A stretch of DNA of 64,000 nucleotides from Chitinophaga sp. (GTDB lineage: Bacteria > Bacteroidota > Bacteroidia > Chitinophagales > Chitinophagaceae): positions 62,001 through 126,000 of the forward strand of contig NZ_JAGHZS010000012.1 of assembly GCF_017745275.1 (NCBI RefSeq), in the 5' to 3' direction. The notes beneath the pieces are model-generated. The model saw nothing but the letters and a program-made list of their open reading frames with translations. It was not told the origin of the DNA and ran no database searches. Position numbers and translations under genes: made by a program. Shown here in pieces: positions 55,054-63,226 of this stretch (position 1 is the first letter of the stretch; each line of letters begins with the position of its first letter).

Positions 55054-55920
55054 ATGCGCCAACTTAAAATCACTAAATCCATTACCAACAGGGAGTCTCA
55101 ATCCCTGGAAAAGTATTTACAGGAGATTGGGAAAGTGGATTTAATTACGCCGGAAGAAGAGGTAAACCTGGCTATCCGGATCAAGCAGGGCGATCAGAGA
55201 GCGTTGGAGAAGCTTACAAAAGCCAATCTTCGCTTTGTGGTATCTGTTGCGAAACAGTACCAGAACCAGGGCTTGTCGCTCAGTGACCTGATCAACGAGG
55301 GGAACCTCGGGTTAATTAAAGCTGCTCAACGTTTTGATGAAACGCGCGGTTTTAAATTCATTTCTTACGCAGTATGGTGGATTCGCCAGTCTATCCTGCA
55401 GGCATTGGCAGAACAATCCAGGATTGTTCGTCTCCCGCTGAATAAAGTGGGCCTGAGTAACAAGATCAGCAAGGCTTATTCCCAACTGGAACAGGAATAT
55501 GAAAGAGAACCGTCTCCTGATGAATTAGCCACCATCCTCGAAATCAATACGGAAGAAGTGGAAGCTACCCTCGGTGTAGCTGCCCGCCATGTATCCATGG
55601 ATGCGCCGTTTATTGATGGAGAAGATAATTCCCTGCTGGATGTGCTCGAGAACCCGAACGCTGTCAGCGCAGATGAAGAACTGGATCACCACGATTCACT
55701 CCGCCGCGAAATAGAACGTTCCCTTTCCACGTTAACGGACCGTCAGAAAGATGTGATCATGCTGTACTTCGGTATTGCAGTAGAACATCCGATGTCGCTC
55801 GAAGATATTGGCGAAAAATTTGGCCTCACCCGCGAACGGGTGCGTCAGATCAAAGACAAAGCCATCACCAAACTGAGAACTACTTCCAGAAGTAAGTTGC
55901 TCCGCAACTACCTCGGATAA
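55054..55920 (+). CDS. rpoD: Primary sigma factor RpoD
   Basis: The housekeeping sigma factor, 288 residues from the ATG at 55054 (MRQLKITKSIT, the usual Bacteroidota start); an ATG two codons upstream is possible. It lacks most of region 1.1 found in E. coli. Region 1.2 (QSLEKYLQEIGKVDLI), region 2 (NLRFVVSVAKQYQ, DLINEGNLGLIKAAQRFD, YAVWWIRQSI), region 3 and region 4 (EDIGEKFGLTRERVRQIKDKA) are clear. It recognises the TTTG/TAnnTTTG promoters seen in this window. A strong hairpin terminator follows. Confidence 0.97.
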   Translation: MRQLKITKSITNRESQSLEKYLQEIGKVDLITPEEEVNLAIRIKQGDQRALEKLTKANLRFVVSVAKQYQNQGLSLSDLINEGNLGLIKAAQRFDETRGFKFISYAVWWIRQSILQALAEQSRIVRLPLNKVGLSNKISKAYSQLEQEYEREPSPDELATILEINTEEVEATLGVAARHVSMDAPFIDGEDNSLLDVLENPNAVSADEELDHHDSLRREIERSLSTLTDRQKDVIMLYFGIAVEHPMSLEDIGEKFGLTRERVRQIKDKAITKLRTTSRSKLLRNYLG

Positions 55921-55935
55921 TTGATATAATTTTTT

Positions 55936-55987
55936 AAGATTAGCGAAGACAGAAGAGGCTTTTTCCTCATCTGTCTTCGCTAATCTT
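55936..55987 (+). terminator. rpoD terminator
   Basis: An 18-bp perfect stem (55936-55953 with 55970-55987, starting AAGATTAGCGAAG) continued by GAGG/CCTC around a T-rich loop, and followed by TTTTT. It is strong and not built of heptads. Confidence 0.9.
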
Positions 55988-56091
55988 TTTTTATCACCAG
56001 GTAAAACCAGCCGGTAAAATCACTTAAATCCTGTTTTCAGACAAAATCCGGTAAAAAAATATACTTTTGCAATCCGTTTAAAATACCAACA

Positions 56092-57417
56092 ATGTTTGAA
56101 TCATTATCAGAGAGACTCGATTCCGCGTTTAAACAGCTTAAAGGGGAAGGTCGGATTTCCGAAATAAACATAGCCACTACTGTTAAAGAGATCCGTCGTG
56201 CACTGGTAGATGCGGATGTGAACTATAAAATAGCCAAGGAATTTACTGATAAGGTAAAGGATAAAGCGCTGGGTGAGAAGGTATTAACCTCCATTTCTCC
56301 CGGACAGCTGATGGTGAAAATCGTAAAAGACGAACTGGCAGAACTGATGGGAGGCACTGAGGCTGAGTTTGATCTCAAAGCCAATCCTACTATCGTATTG
56401 ATCGCAGGTTTGCAGGGTTCCGGTAAAACCACGTTCTCCGGTAAACTGGCCAGTTTCCTGAAATCTAAAAAGAATAAGAAACCTTTACTGGTAGCGGCAG
56501 ATATCTATCGTCCGGCAGCGATTGACCAGTTGAAAGTGCTGGGAGAGCAGATCGGGGTAGAAGTATATAGCGAGCCGGAAAATAAAAATGCCGTACAGAT
56601 TGCTGAAAATGCGATCAGGCAGGCAAAAGCCAATAATAACAACGTCATCATTATCGATACTGCCGGTCGCTTGGCGATCGATGAAGCGATGATGACCGAA
56701 GTAGCCGCCGTAAAAGCAGCGGTGAAACCACAGGAAATCCTGTTTGTGGTGGATTCCATGACCGGCCAGGATGCGGTAAACACCGCGAAAGCGTTTAACG
56801 AACGCCTGGACTTTACCGGGGTGGTACTGACCAAACTGGACGGTGATACCCGCGGTGGTGCTGCATTGACCATCAAATACACCGTAGCGAAACCGATCAA
56901 GTTCGTGAGCATGGGTGAGAAACTCGATACCCTCGATGTTTTCTACCCTGAGCGTATGGCACAACGTATCCTGGGCATGGGTGATATCACCACCCTGGTA
57001 GAACGTGCACAGGCGCAGTTCAATGAAGAACAGGCTAAAAAACTCGAAAAGAAAATCCGTCAGAACCAGTTCGATTTCGATGATTTCAAGGAGCAGCTAC
57101 AACAGATCAAAAAAATGGGTAACCTGAAAGATCTGATGGGCATGATCCCTGGTGTGGGTAAGGCGGTGAAAGACCTGGATATCAGCGACGATGCTTTTAA
57201 AGGCATTGAAGCCATGATCAACTCTATGACGAAGGCAGAGCGCGCCGACCCCGATATGATCGACGGAAGCCGCCGCAAACGCATCGCGAAAGGAGCCGGG
57301 AAGAACATCCAGGACGTGAACCAGTTTATGAAGCAGTTTGAGCAAATGCGCCAGATGATGAAGATGATGAATAAATTTGGCGGCGGTGGTAAGGGTTTGA
57401 AGGGAATGATGCGTTAA
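56092..57417 (+). CDS. ffh: Signal recognition particle protein Ffh
   Basis: SRP54 GTPase that delivers nascent membrane proteins to the translocon with SRP RNA and FtsY. The 441 residues comprise the N domain (1-90), G domain (G1 GLQGSGKTT, DTAGR, TKLDGDTRGG) and the methionine-rich M domain (about 300-441, with KQFEQMRQMMKMMNK). A -7 box TACTTTTG lies at 56062-56069, 22 bp before the start. It precedes the rpsP-rimM-trmD-rplS run, a common order. Confidence 0.97.
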   Translation: MFESLSERLDSAFKQLKGEGRISEINIATTVKEIRRALVDADVNYKIAKEFTDKVKDKALGEKVLTSISPGQLMVKIVKDELAELMGGTEAEFDLKANPTIVLIAGLQGSGKTTFSGKLASFLKSKKNKKPLLVAADIYRPAAIDQLKVLGEQIGVEVYSEPENKNAVQIAENAIRQAKANNNNVIIIDTAGRLAIDEAMMTEVAAVKAAVKPQEILFVVDSMTGQDAVNTAKAFNERLDFTGVVLTKLDGDTRGGAALTIKYTVAKPIKFVSMGEKLDTLDVFYPERMAQRILGMGDITTLVERAQAQFNEEQAKKLEKKIRQNQFDFDDFKEQLQQIKKMGNLKDLMGMIPGVGKAVKDLDISDDAFKGIEAMINSMTKAERADPDMIDGSRRKRIAKGAGKNIQDVNQFMKQFEQMRQMMKMMNKFGGGGKGLKGMMR

Positions 57418-57442
57418 TACGATCAAATCGACATAAATTTTT

Positions 57443-57473
57443 TTTGCAAATACCAACTTAGTGGTTACATTTG
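57443..57473 (+). promoter_or_regulatory. rpsP promoter
   Basis: TTTG at 57443-57446, a 19-bp spacer, then TACATTTG at 57466-57473: an exact match to the Bacteroidota consensus, 53 bp upstream of the rpsP start. Confidence 0.8.
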
Positions 57474-57526
57474 CATCCCTAATTAAACAATATTTCCTAA
57501 CTCGCAAAAAATAACTCGACTTATTT

Positions 57527-57988
57527 ATGCCAGTAAAAATCAGACTGCAGAGACATGGCGCGAAAAAAAGGCCTTTCTATTTTATCGTAGTAGCCGACGC
57601 GCGCGCACCAAGAGATGGTAAATTCATCCAGAAAATTGGTACTTACAATCCTTTAACAGTTCCAGCTTCTATCAACATCGATACCGAAAAGGCATTGCGT
57701 TGGTTACAGAAAGGTGCACAACCTACTGATACTGTTAGAAGAATCTTGTCATTCAAAGGTGTATTGTATTTGAAACACCTGTTAAGAGGTGTTACTTTGA
57801 ACCTGTTCGATGAGCCTACTGCTTACCAAAAGTTCGCACAATGGCAAGCTGAACACGAACAAAAAGTTTCTGCCCGTCGTGACGGTCACAAGAAAGCTCG
57901 TATGGCTGCTCCAATCGTAAGAAAGGTAGAAGACACTCCAGCTCCTGCGACTGAAGCTCCAGCAGAAGGCGAAGGTACAGAAGCATAA
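57527..57988 (+). CDS. rpsP: 30S ribosomal protein S16
   Basis: Small-subunit protein S16, 153 residues. The core (MPVKIRLQRHGAKKRPFYFIV, DGKFIQKIGTYNPL) is typical and ends near 85; a C-terminal extension (about 90-153) ends in a proline/alanine/glutamate-rich tail (PAPATEAPAEGEG), as usual in Bacteroidota. A hairpin with a GCGA tetraloop (57987-58002) starts at the stop codon, and a strong terminator follows at 58014. Confidence 0.97.
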   Translation: MPVKIRLQRHGAKKRPFYFIVVADARAPRDGKFIQKIGTYNPLTVPASINIDTEKALRWLQKGAQPTDTVRRILSFKGVLYLKHLLRGVTLNLFDEPTAYQKFAQWQAEHEQKVSARRDGHKKARMAAPIVRKVEDTPAPATEAPAEGEGTEA

Positions 57989-58013
57989 AACGGCGACGTT
58001 TTAACAATACCTG

Positions 58014-58051
58014 AAAAAGGAAATATTTGCAGCCGCAAATATTTCCTTTTT
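58014..58051 (+). terminator. Terminator between rpsP and rimM
   Basis: Arms 58014-58030 and 58035-58051 form a 17-bp perfect stem (AAAAAGGAAATATTTGC and complement) with a tetraloop and a following T-run. It would cut transcription between rpsP and rimM. Confidence 0.88.
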
Positions 58052-58149
58052 TAATTTTTGAGGAATTGATGTAGCCTTTGGTAATCAGCCGTTATTAATG
58101 CTGTTGAATGCTAATCGCTACCTCCCGAAGGACTAACCAGCACAAGTTA

Positions 58150-58674
58150 ATGGCTAACAACTATTTCAGTATCGGTAAACTCGCATCAGCTCATGGCTTG
58201 CAGGGCGACCTGGTGCTCAGGCACAGCCTGGGCAAAAGATCTTCCTTGAAAGGGGTGACCGTTATTTTCCTGGAAGAGCGGAAAAACAGCTTCATTCCCT
58301 ACTTTGTTCAGCAGGTAACTGTAAAGGACACGGAAAGTGTGTATATCAAGCTGGAAGGCATAGATACCAAAGAAGCTGCGCATAAACTGATGCCGGCACA
58401 GGTATTTTTGCAGGAAGAAGACTTTAAGCAGCAAACCGCTTCCTCTGCTCCCCTGGCATTGCTGGGATTTGCCGTGGAAGATCAGCAATATGGTCCTTTG
58501 GGAACTATTGACGAGGTGATTGAAATGCCTATGCAGGTGCTTGTAAAGGTATTGATCAAGGGCAAAGAAGCACTTTTGCCGGTGAATGAACAGTCACTGG
58601 TAAAAATAGACAAGAAGAAACAGACCGTATTCCTGAATTTACCGGATGGTTTGATCGAGTTATACACCGAATAA
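58150..58674 (+). CDS. rimM: Ribosome maturation factor RimM
   Basis: Assembly factor for the 30S head that binds S19. The 174 residues from the ATG at 58150 start with the family motif (FSIGKLASAHGLQGDLVL); the frame is open 14 codons upstream but those residues do not fit. The N-terminal barrel covers about 1-95, the PRC-barrel about 100-174 (LLGFAVEDQQYGPLGTIDEV, VNEQSLVKIDKK). The TAA stop overlaps the first base of heptad element F. Confidence 0.95.
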   Translation: MANNYFSIGKLASAHGLQGDLVLRHSLGKRSSLKGVTVIFLEERKNSFIPYFVQQVTVKDTESVYIKLEGIDTKEAAHKLMPAQVFLQEEDFKQQTASSAPLALLGFAVEDQQYGPLGTIDEVIEMPMQVLVKVLIKGKEALLPVNEQSLVKIDKKKQTVFLNLPDGLIELYTE

Positions 58675-58747
58675 GCTATCAGCTGTTAGCTATTAGCCTT
58701 TAGTGAATCGCTAATGGCCAATAGCTAACAGCTGGAGGCTAAAAGCT
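58674..58747. repeat. Heptad-phased hairpin element F
   Basis: Left arm units AGCTATC, AGCTGTT, AGCTATT, AGCCTTT run from 58674, overlapping the rimM TAA stop (58672-58674). The right arm 58709-58747 (CGCTAAT, GGCCAAT, AGCTAAC, AGCTGGA, GGCTAAA, AGCT) pairs imperfectly in register. The trmD start codon lies only 6 bp after it. Confidence 0.75.
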
Positions 58748-58753
58748 AGTACG

Positions 58754-59425
58754 ATGCGAATTGATATAATTACTGTATTGCCGGAACTGCTGGAAAGCCC
58801 GCTGTCTCATTCTATCATGAAAAGAGCGCAGGCCAAAGGTTTACTGGAAATACATGTACATCCGCTCAGGCAGTATTCCAGCCTGAAACACGGCCAGGTA
58901 GACGATTACCAGTTTGGTGGCGGCGCCGGGATGGTGATGATGCTGGAACCCATTGTAAATGCGATTGAGTCGTTGCAGGCGAAGGTGCAGTACGATGAAG
59001 TCATCTACCTGACACCGGATGGGGAAACACTGAACCAGAAAATGGCCAATCAGTTGTCGCTGAAAGGCAATTTGCTGATGCTGTGTGGCCACTATAAAGG
59101 GATAGATCAGCGTATCCGGGATCATTTCATTACGAAAGAGATCTCTATCGGTGATTATGTGCTGAGTGGGGGAGAACTGGGGGCTGCGGTACTGGTAGAT
59201 GCCATTGGCCGCCTGTTGCCCGGGGTGTTGAACAACGAAACCAGCGCCTTAACAGACTCTTTTCAGGATAATTTGCTGGCGCCGCCGGTATATACCCGTC
59301 CGGAAGAATTCCGCGGCTGGAAAGTACCGGAGATCCTTTTGAGCGGAGATCATAAAAAAATCGATGAGTGGAGACACCAGGAATCGATAGAAAGAACAAA
59401 ACAACGCAGGCCCGACCTGTTATAA
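58754..59425 (+). CDS. trmD: tRNA (guanine-37-N1)-methyltransferase TrmD
   Basis: Methylates G37 next to the anticodon using SAM, preventing frameshifts. The 223-residue protein has the SPOUT knot: DYQFGGGAGMVMML, LCGHYKGIDQRIRDHF, DYVLSGGELGAAVLVDAIGRLLPGVL. The C-terminal tRNA-binding part (RGWKVPEILLSGDH) is complete. It is downstream of rimM across heptad element F. Confidence 0.97.
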   Translation: MRIDIITVLPELLESPLSHSIMKRAQAKGLLEIHVHPLRQYSSLKHGQVDDYQFGGGAGMVMMLEPIVNAIESLQAKVQYDEVIYLTPDGETLNQKMANQLSLKGNLLMLCGHYKGIDQRIRDHFITKEISIGDYVLSGGELGAAVLVDAIGRLLPGVLNNETSALTDSFQDNLLAPPVYTRPEEFRGWKVPEILLSGDHKKIDEWRHQESIERTKQRRPDLL

Positions 59426-59490
59426 CTTAATGATACATAGGTCATATAGATTGCTTTACCATTTGAAGATGATAATTTCTTGATTTTTAA

Positions 59491-59522
59491 TTTGGTAAAT
59501 GCTATTTCTTGACTTACTTTTG
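59491..59522 (+). promoter_or_regulatory. rplS promoter
   Basis: TTTG at 59491-59494, a 20-bp spacer, then TACTTTTG at 59515-59522; the rplS start is 22 bp further. This shows rplS can be transcribed apart from trmD. Confidence 0.78.
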
Positions 59523-59544
59523 CACTCCCATAAATATTTGAAAG

Positions 59545-59892
59545 ATGAACGCAATTTCGTTTGTTCACGAACAACTGACAGCTAACAAACAGTACCCGAA
59601 GTTTAAAGCAGGCGACAACGTCACTGTCAACTATAAAATCGTGGAAGGTAATAAAGAAAGGATTCAGTCCTTTAAAGGTGATGTGTTGAAAATCCAGGGT
59701 ACAGGATCAACAATGTCTTTCACTGTTAGAAAAATTTCTGATGGCATTGGTGTGGAAAGACTGTTTCCGCTTTACTCTCCTCATATCGATGGTATCGTGT
59801 TGAACAAGGTGGGTAAAGTAAGAAGAGCTAAGCTTTACTACCTGCGCGAGCGTGCTGGTAAGAAAGCCCGTATCAAAGAAAAAAGGGTTTAG
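59545..59892 (+). CDS. rplS: 50S ribosomal protein L19
   Basis: Large-subunit protein L19, 115 residues, at the 30S interface. Family motifs KFKAGDNVTVNYKIVEGNKERIQSF (partly), VRKISDGIGVERLFPLYSP and the terminal KLYYLRERAGKKARIKEKR are clear. It has its own promoter and terminator. Confidence 0.97.
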   Translation: MNAISFVHEQLTANKQYPKFKAGDNVTVNYKIVEGNKERIQSFKGDVLKIQGTGSTMSFTVRKISDGIGVERLFPLYSPHIDGIVLNKVGKVRRAKLYYLRERAGKKARIKEKRV

Positions 59893-59914
59893 TATAAATA
59901 CAGGGAAATTTGTT

Positions 59915-59943
59915 AAAAGCGGGACCTTAGCGGTGCCGCTTTT
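59915..59943 (+). terminator. rplS terminator
   Basis: Arms 59915-59922 and 59936-59943 (AAAAGCGG/CCGCTTTT) pair perfectly and run into a T-tract. Confidence 0.85.
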
Positions 59944-60016
59944 TTCGTGTGCTTAAAATGGTATTAAAACTCAGGCCAGATCAGGTAAAGAGCGTGAAAA
60001 AACCGATTTTATGATC

Positions 60017-60024
60017 TATCTTTG
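60017..60024 (+). promoter_or_regulatory. -7 box upstream of tatA
   Basis: TATCTTTG matches TAnnTTTG exactly and lies 29 bp before the tatA start. No TTTG is seen at the proper upstream distance, so the call is tentative. Confidence 0.45.
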
Positions 60025-60053
60025 ATGTCTGAACATTATAAACATTTGAGAAG

Positions 60054-60350
60054 ATGACTGCTGTTTTTGTTAAATCATCATTTTTGTTTCTTCAGGACGT
60101 CGGAGGCTCTGAGCTGCTGTTGATCTTAGTGGTAGTATTGCTGCTTTTTGGAGGCAAGAAAATCCCTGAATTAATGCGTGGCCTGGGTAAAGGTATCCGT
60201 GAATTTAATGACGCCAAAAACAATGTGCGCCAGGAAATTGAAGAAGGCATGAGAGAAAAACCTGTAGCTCCTGCTGCACCGGCTACCACGGATGCTCCAC
60301 ATACGAGCTCTACCGTGATTCCGGAAAATCCGAACCATAACGCGCAGTAA
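60054..60350 (+). CDS. tatA: Twin-arginine translocase subunit TatA
   Basis: A 98-residue TatA/TatE pore subunit. One N-terminal membrane helix (about 18-33, ELLLILVVVLLLFGG) is followed by the amphipathic helix (KKIPELMRGLGKGIREFNDA) and a disordered tail. TatA forms the pore for folded proteins with KR/RR signals, such as possibly the exported superoxide dismutase here. tatB/tatC are not in the window. Confidence 0.93.
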   Translation: MTAVFVKSSFLFLQDVGGSELLLILVVVLLLFGGKKIPELMRGLGKGIREFNDAKNNVRQEIEEGMREKPVAPAAPATTDAPHTSSTVIPENPNHNAQ

Positions 60351-60408
60351 TCGCCAACATACACCAAGCGCATATTCCTGATTCGTTTATTTTTTAACTG
60401 GTTTAGCC

Positions 60409-61854
60409 TTGTCTGAATTCAGCAGTATAACTACTTTCCATAAAGCATTATACGCCGGCAGTACAAGCTGTACGGAAAGGGTACGCTATTACCTGGACCG
60501 CATAGCTCAGCTAAAACACTTGAATGCCTTCCTGGAAGTGTATGAGGAGGAAGCCCTGGAAAAAGCACGTTTGCTTGATACCCGCCTTAAAAACGGGGAA
60601 AAGCTGGGTGCTCTTGCTGGTGTGGTGGTAGGCATTAAAGATGTAATCTGCTATAAAGGCCATAATGTAAGTGCCGCTTCCCATATACTGGAAGGGTTTA
60701 CCTCGTTATTTTCTGCCACTGCAGTGGAAAGACTGCTGGTGGAAGACGCCATTATCATTGGTAATCTTAATTGTGATGAATTCGCGATGGGATCTACCAA
60801 TGAAAATTCTGCATTCGGACCTACGTTGAATGCCCTGGATAATACCCGTGTACCGGGAGGATCTTCTGGTGGTTCTGCAGTAGCTGTTCAGGCAGATCTA
60901 TGCCAGGTTAGCCTGGGGAGTGATACAGGCGGTTCAGTTCGCCAGCCTGCGGATTTTTGCGGCATAGTAGGCCTGAAGCCTACCTATGGTCGTATTTCGC
61001 GTTTTGGCCTTATTGCTTACGCGTCTTCATTTGATCAGATCGGTATTTTTGGCAAGGATATTGCCGATGTGGCGGCAGTTCTACAGGTGATCGCAGGACC
61101 AGATGAGTTCGATAGTACGGCATCTCAAAAGGAAGTGCCTGATTATAAGGAACATCTGGAGGACAATAAATCTTTCAAATTCGCGTATTTAAGAGATGCC
61201 CAGTATCATGATGGTCTGGACACGGAAATGAAAGAAGGCTATATTGATTTCTTTGAAAGTTTGCAGTCGCTTGGTCATACCGTATCAGGAAAAAGTTTTG
61301 AATACCTTGACCATGTAGTACCAGCCTATTATGTGCTTACTACAGCAGAAGCATCCTCCAATTTGTCCCGTTATGATGGGGTAAAATATGGACACAGAAC
61401 CGACCAGAAAAACCTGGATTTGACAGAATTTTACAAAAAAAGTAGATCAGAAGGGTTTGGGAAAGAAGTAAAACGTCGTATATTACTGGGGACTTTTGTG
61501 CTGAGTGCGGGCTATTACGACGCATATTATACTAAGGCACAACAGGTTAGGCGTCTGGTAACAGACAAGCTCAATGAAATTTTAGAAGAGTACGACGCCA
61601 TTTTAATGCCAACTGTGCCATCCACAGCTTTTAAATTAGGGGAAAAAACAGATGACCCTATAGCCATGTACCTGGCGGATATTTATACGGTACTGGCAAA
61701 TCTGGCAGGGGTTCCGGCTATATCAGTTCCCTTGTACCGGCATTCAAACGGGATGCCATACGGTGTGCAGATCATCACAAAGAAGTTTAGCGAAGCAAAC
61801 TTGTTACACATAGCCAATCAAATCATGGCTAAGGAACAGGTTACTGTTGTTTAA
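60409..61854 (+). CDS. gatA: Glutamyl/aspartyl-tRNA amidotransferase subunit A
   Basis: Amidase that frees ammonia from glutamine for the GatCAB transamidation of Glu-tRNA(Gln)/Asp-tRNA(Asn). The 481-residue protein has the Ser-cisSer-Lys triad K77 (GIKDVI), S152 (GGSSGGSAV) and S176 (DTGGSVRQP). The start appears to be TTG at 60409; no nearby ATG fits. It ends 10 bp before the lytic transglycosylase gene. gatB and gatC are elsewhere. Confidence 0.95.
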   Translation: MSEFSSITTFHKALYAGSTSCTERVRYYLDRIAQLKHLNAFLEVYEEEALEKARLLDTRLKNGEKLGALAGVVVGIKDVICYKGHNVSAASHILEGFTSLFSATAVERLLVEDAIIIGNLNCDEFAMGSTNENSAFGPTLNALDNTRVPGGSSGGSAVAVQADLCQVSLGSDTGGSVRQPADFCGIVGLKPTYGRISRFGLIAYASSFDQIGIFGKDIADVAAVLQVIAGPDEFDSTASQKEVPDYKEHLEDNKSFKFAYLRDAQYHDGLDTEMKEGYIDFFESLQSLGHTVSGKSFEYLDHVVPAYYVLTTAEASSNLSRYDGVKYGHRTDQKNLDLTEFYKKSRSEGFGKEVKRRILLGTFVLSAGYYDAYYTKAQQVRRLVTDKLNEILEEYDAILMPTVPSTAFKLGEKTDDPIAMYLADIYTVLANLAGVPAISVPLYRHSNGMPYGVQIITKKFSEANLLHIANQIMAKEQVTVV

Positions 61855-61864
61855 AATAAATTGT

Positions 61865-63148
61865 ATGAGAAAAATCTTTTTACTACTGCTGTTGCCAGCA
61901 ACAAGTTTAGTGAGTGTAAGTGCGATGGGAGGCAATAGCAATCCTAAAGAGACGGTGTATCCGGTTGGGGCGCCCGATACTTCTGTACTGAAAATGAATC
62001 ATAGGGTACATTTACCCAAGGATACTGCTGTACAGGCATCTCCCACCTCAGTGGCTGTTAAAAAAGCCGCGCAAAGTCTGCCTAATTCTATTCGCAGCCC
62101 GAAAGTATACGAGCAGATCAACAATAACCTGGTGGCCGGTTATGTAAGTAACTATGCTACCCGGTATAGTCAGCATTTACAAATCATGATTGATAAAGGC
62201 CAGCCTTATTTCACCATGATTGAAAAAGTGTTCCGTGATAATGGAATCCCTGAGGAAATGAAATACCTCGCGGTAATTGAATCCAGCTTTAACACCAACG
62301 CCCGCTCCAGAGTGGGTGCCGTAGGCGCCTGGCAATTTATGGCCGGTACTGCCCGCATCTTTGGTTTAAGCGTAGGTAAAAAAGTAGATGAAAGAAAAGA
62401 TTTCTATAAATCTACTTTGGCTGCCGCCCAGTTCCTGAATCAACTGTATGCACAGTTCGACGACTGGTTACTGGTTGTAGCAGCTTATAACTGCGGTGCA
62501 GGTGGCGTACAACGCGCTATCAATGCCAGCGGACGTAAAGATTTCTGGGGCATGCAGTATTTCCTGCCAGCCGAATCACGTAACCATGTATACAAATTCA
62601 TCGCTACCGGTTATATCCTCGATCGATTCAATAACTTCTTCGGTGTAAGCGACGACATAAATCCTACTATTACGGTTAACATGCCTGCAGCGGATAATAT
62701 CACACCGATTGCAAGAGGGCCGTTAACTGAAGAGGAAATTTACAATACCGTTGAAATCAATGTAACCGGCAAATATCGCCTCGAAGCAATTGCTAAGAAA
62801 CTGGACATGCAGGTGGCAGAATTAGACCGCTTCAATCCTGGCTTCTCTAAAGCAATGGCCAGCCCGGAAAATAATTATGACCTGCGCATCCCGAAAGATA
62901 AGATGAAGCAGTTCATGGCAGAAAAAGATGAGATGCTGAAAGAATCTGTTCAGCTCACCCTGGACGATAAAGCAGTAGGTGTGGATAAATCTAAATTCCC
63001 ACCACCGGTGAAAATGGCTGATAAGCCTGCTCCGGTTGCTAAGAAAGTATCTTCTTCCAGGAAACATCATACTGCTTCTAAAAAATACCACAGCACCAAG
63101 AAATATACAGGAGCTAAAAAGAAGCATACTACTAAAAAGAAGAAATAA
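61865..63148 (+). CDS. LysM lytic transglycosylase
   Basis: An exported murein lytic transglycosylase, 427 residues from the ATG at 61865, which begins the signal peptide (KIFLLLLLPATSLVSVSA). The SLT domain (about 110-235) has IPEEMKYLAVIESSFN with the catalytic glutamate, GAVGAWQFMAGTAR and VVAAYNCGAGGV. A LysM peptidoglycan-binding domain follows (about 290-345). The tail (about 375-427) is very rich in lysine, histidine and threonine. This resembles MltD. It should cut glycan strands in the periplasm. Confidence 0.93.
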   Translation: MRKIFLLLLLPATSLVSVSAMGGNSNPKETVYPVGAPDTSVLKMNHRVHLPKDTAVQASPTSVAVKKAAQSLPNSIRSPKVYEQINNNLVAGYVSNYATRYSQHLQIMIDKGQPYFTMIEKVFRDNGIPEEMKYLAVIESSFNTNARSRVGAVGAWQFMAGTARIFGLSVGKKVDERKDFYKSTLAAAQFLNQLYAQFDDWLLVVAAYNCGAGGVQRAINASGRKDFWGMQYFLPAESRNHVYKFIATGYILDRFNNFFGVSDDINPTITVNMPAADNITPIARGPLTEEEIYNTVEINVTGKYRLEAIAKKLDMQVAELDRFNPGFSKAMASPENNYDLRIPKDKMKQFMAEKDEMLKESVQLTLDDKAVGVDKSKFPPPVKMADKPAPVAKKVSSSRKHHTASKKYHSTKKYTGAKKKHTTKKKK

Positions 63149-63170
63149 TCACCACCAAGGTGTAAGGATA

Positions 63171-63207
63171 AAAAAAGAGCGTGTATCCCTGATACACGCT
63201 CTTTTTT
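63171..63207. terminator. Bidirectional terminator
   Basis: Arms 63171-63187 and 63191-63207 form a 17-bp perfect stem (A-run, GAGCGTGTATC) with a 3-base loop, flanked by A-run and T-run. It separates the convergent transglycosylase and antiporter genes. Confidence 0.93.
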
Positions 63208-63226
63208 TATGTTATGTGGGAAATAG

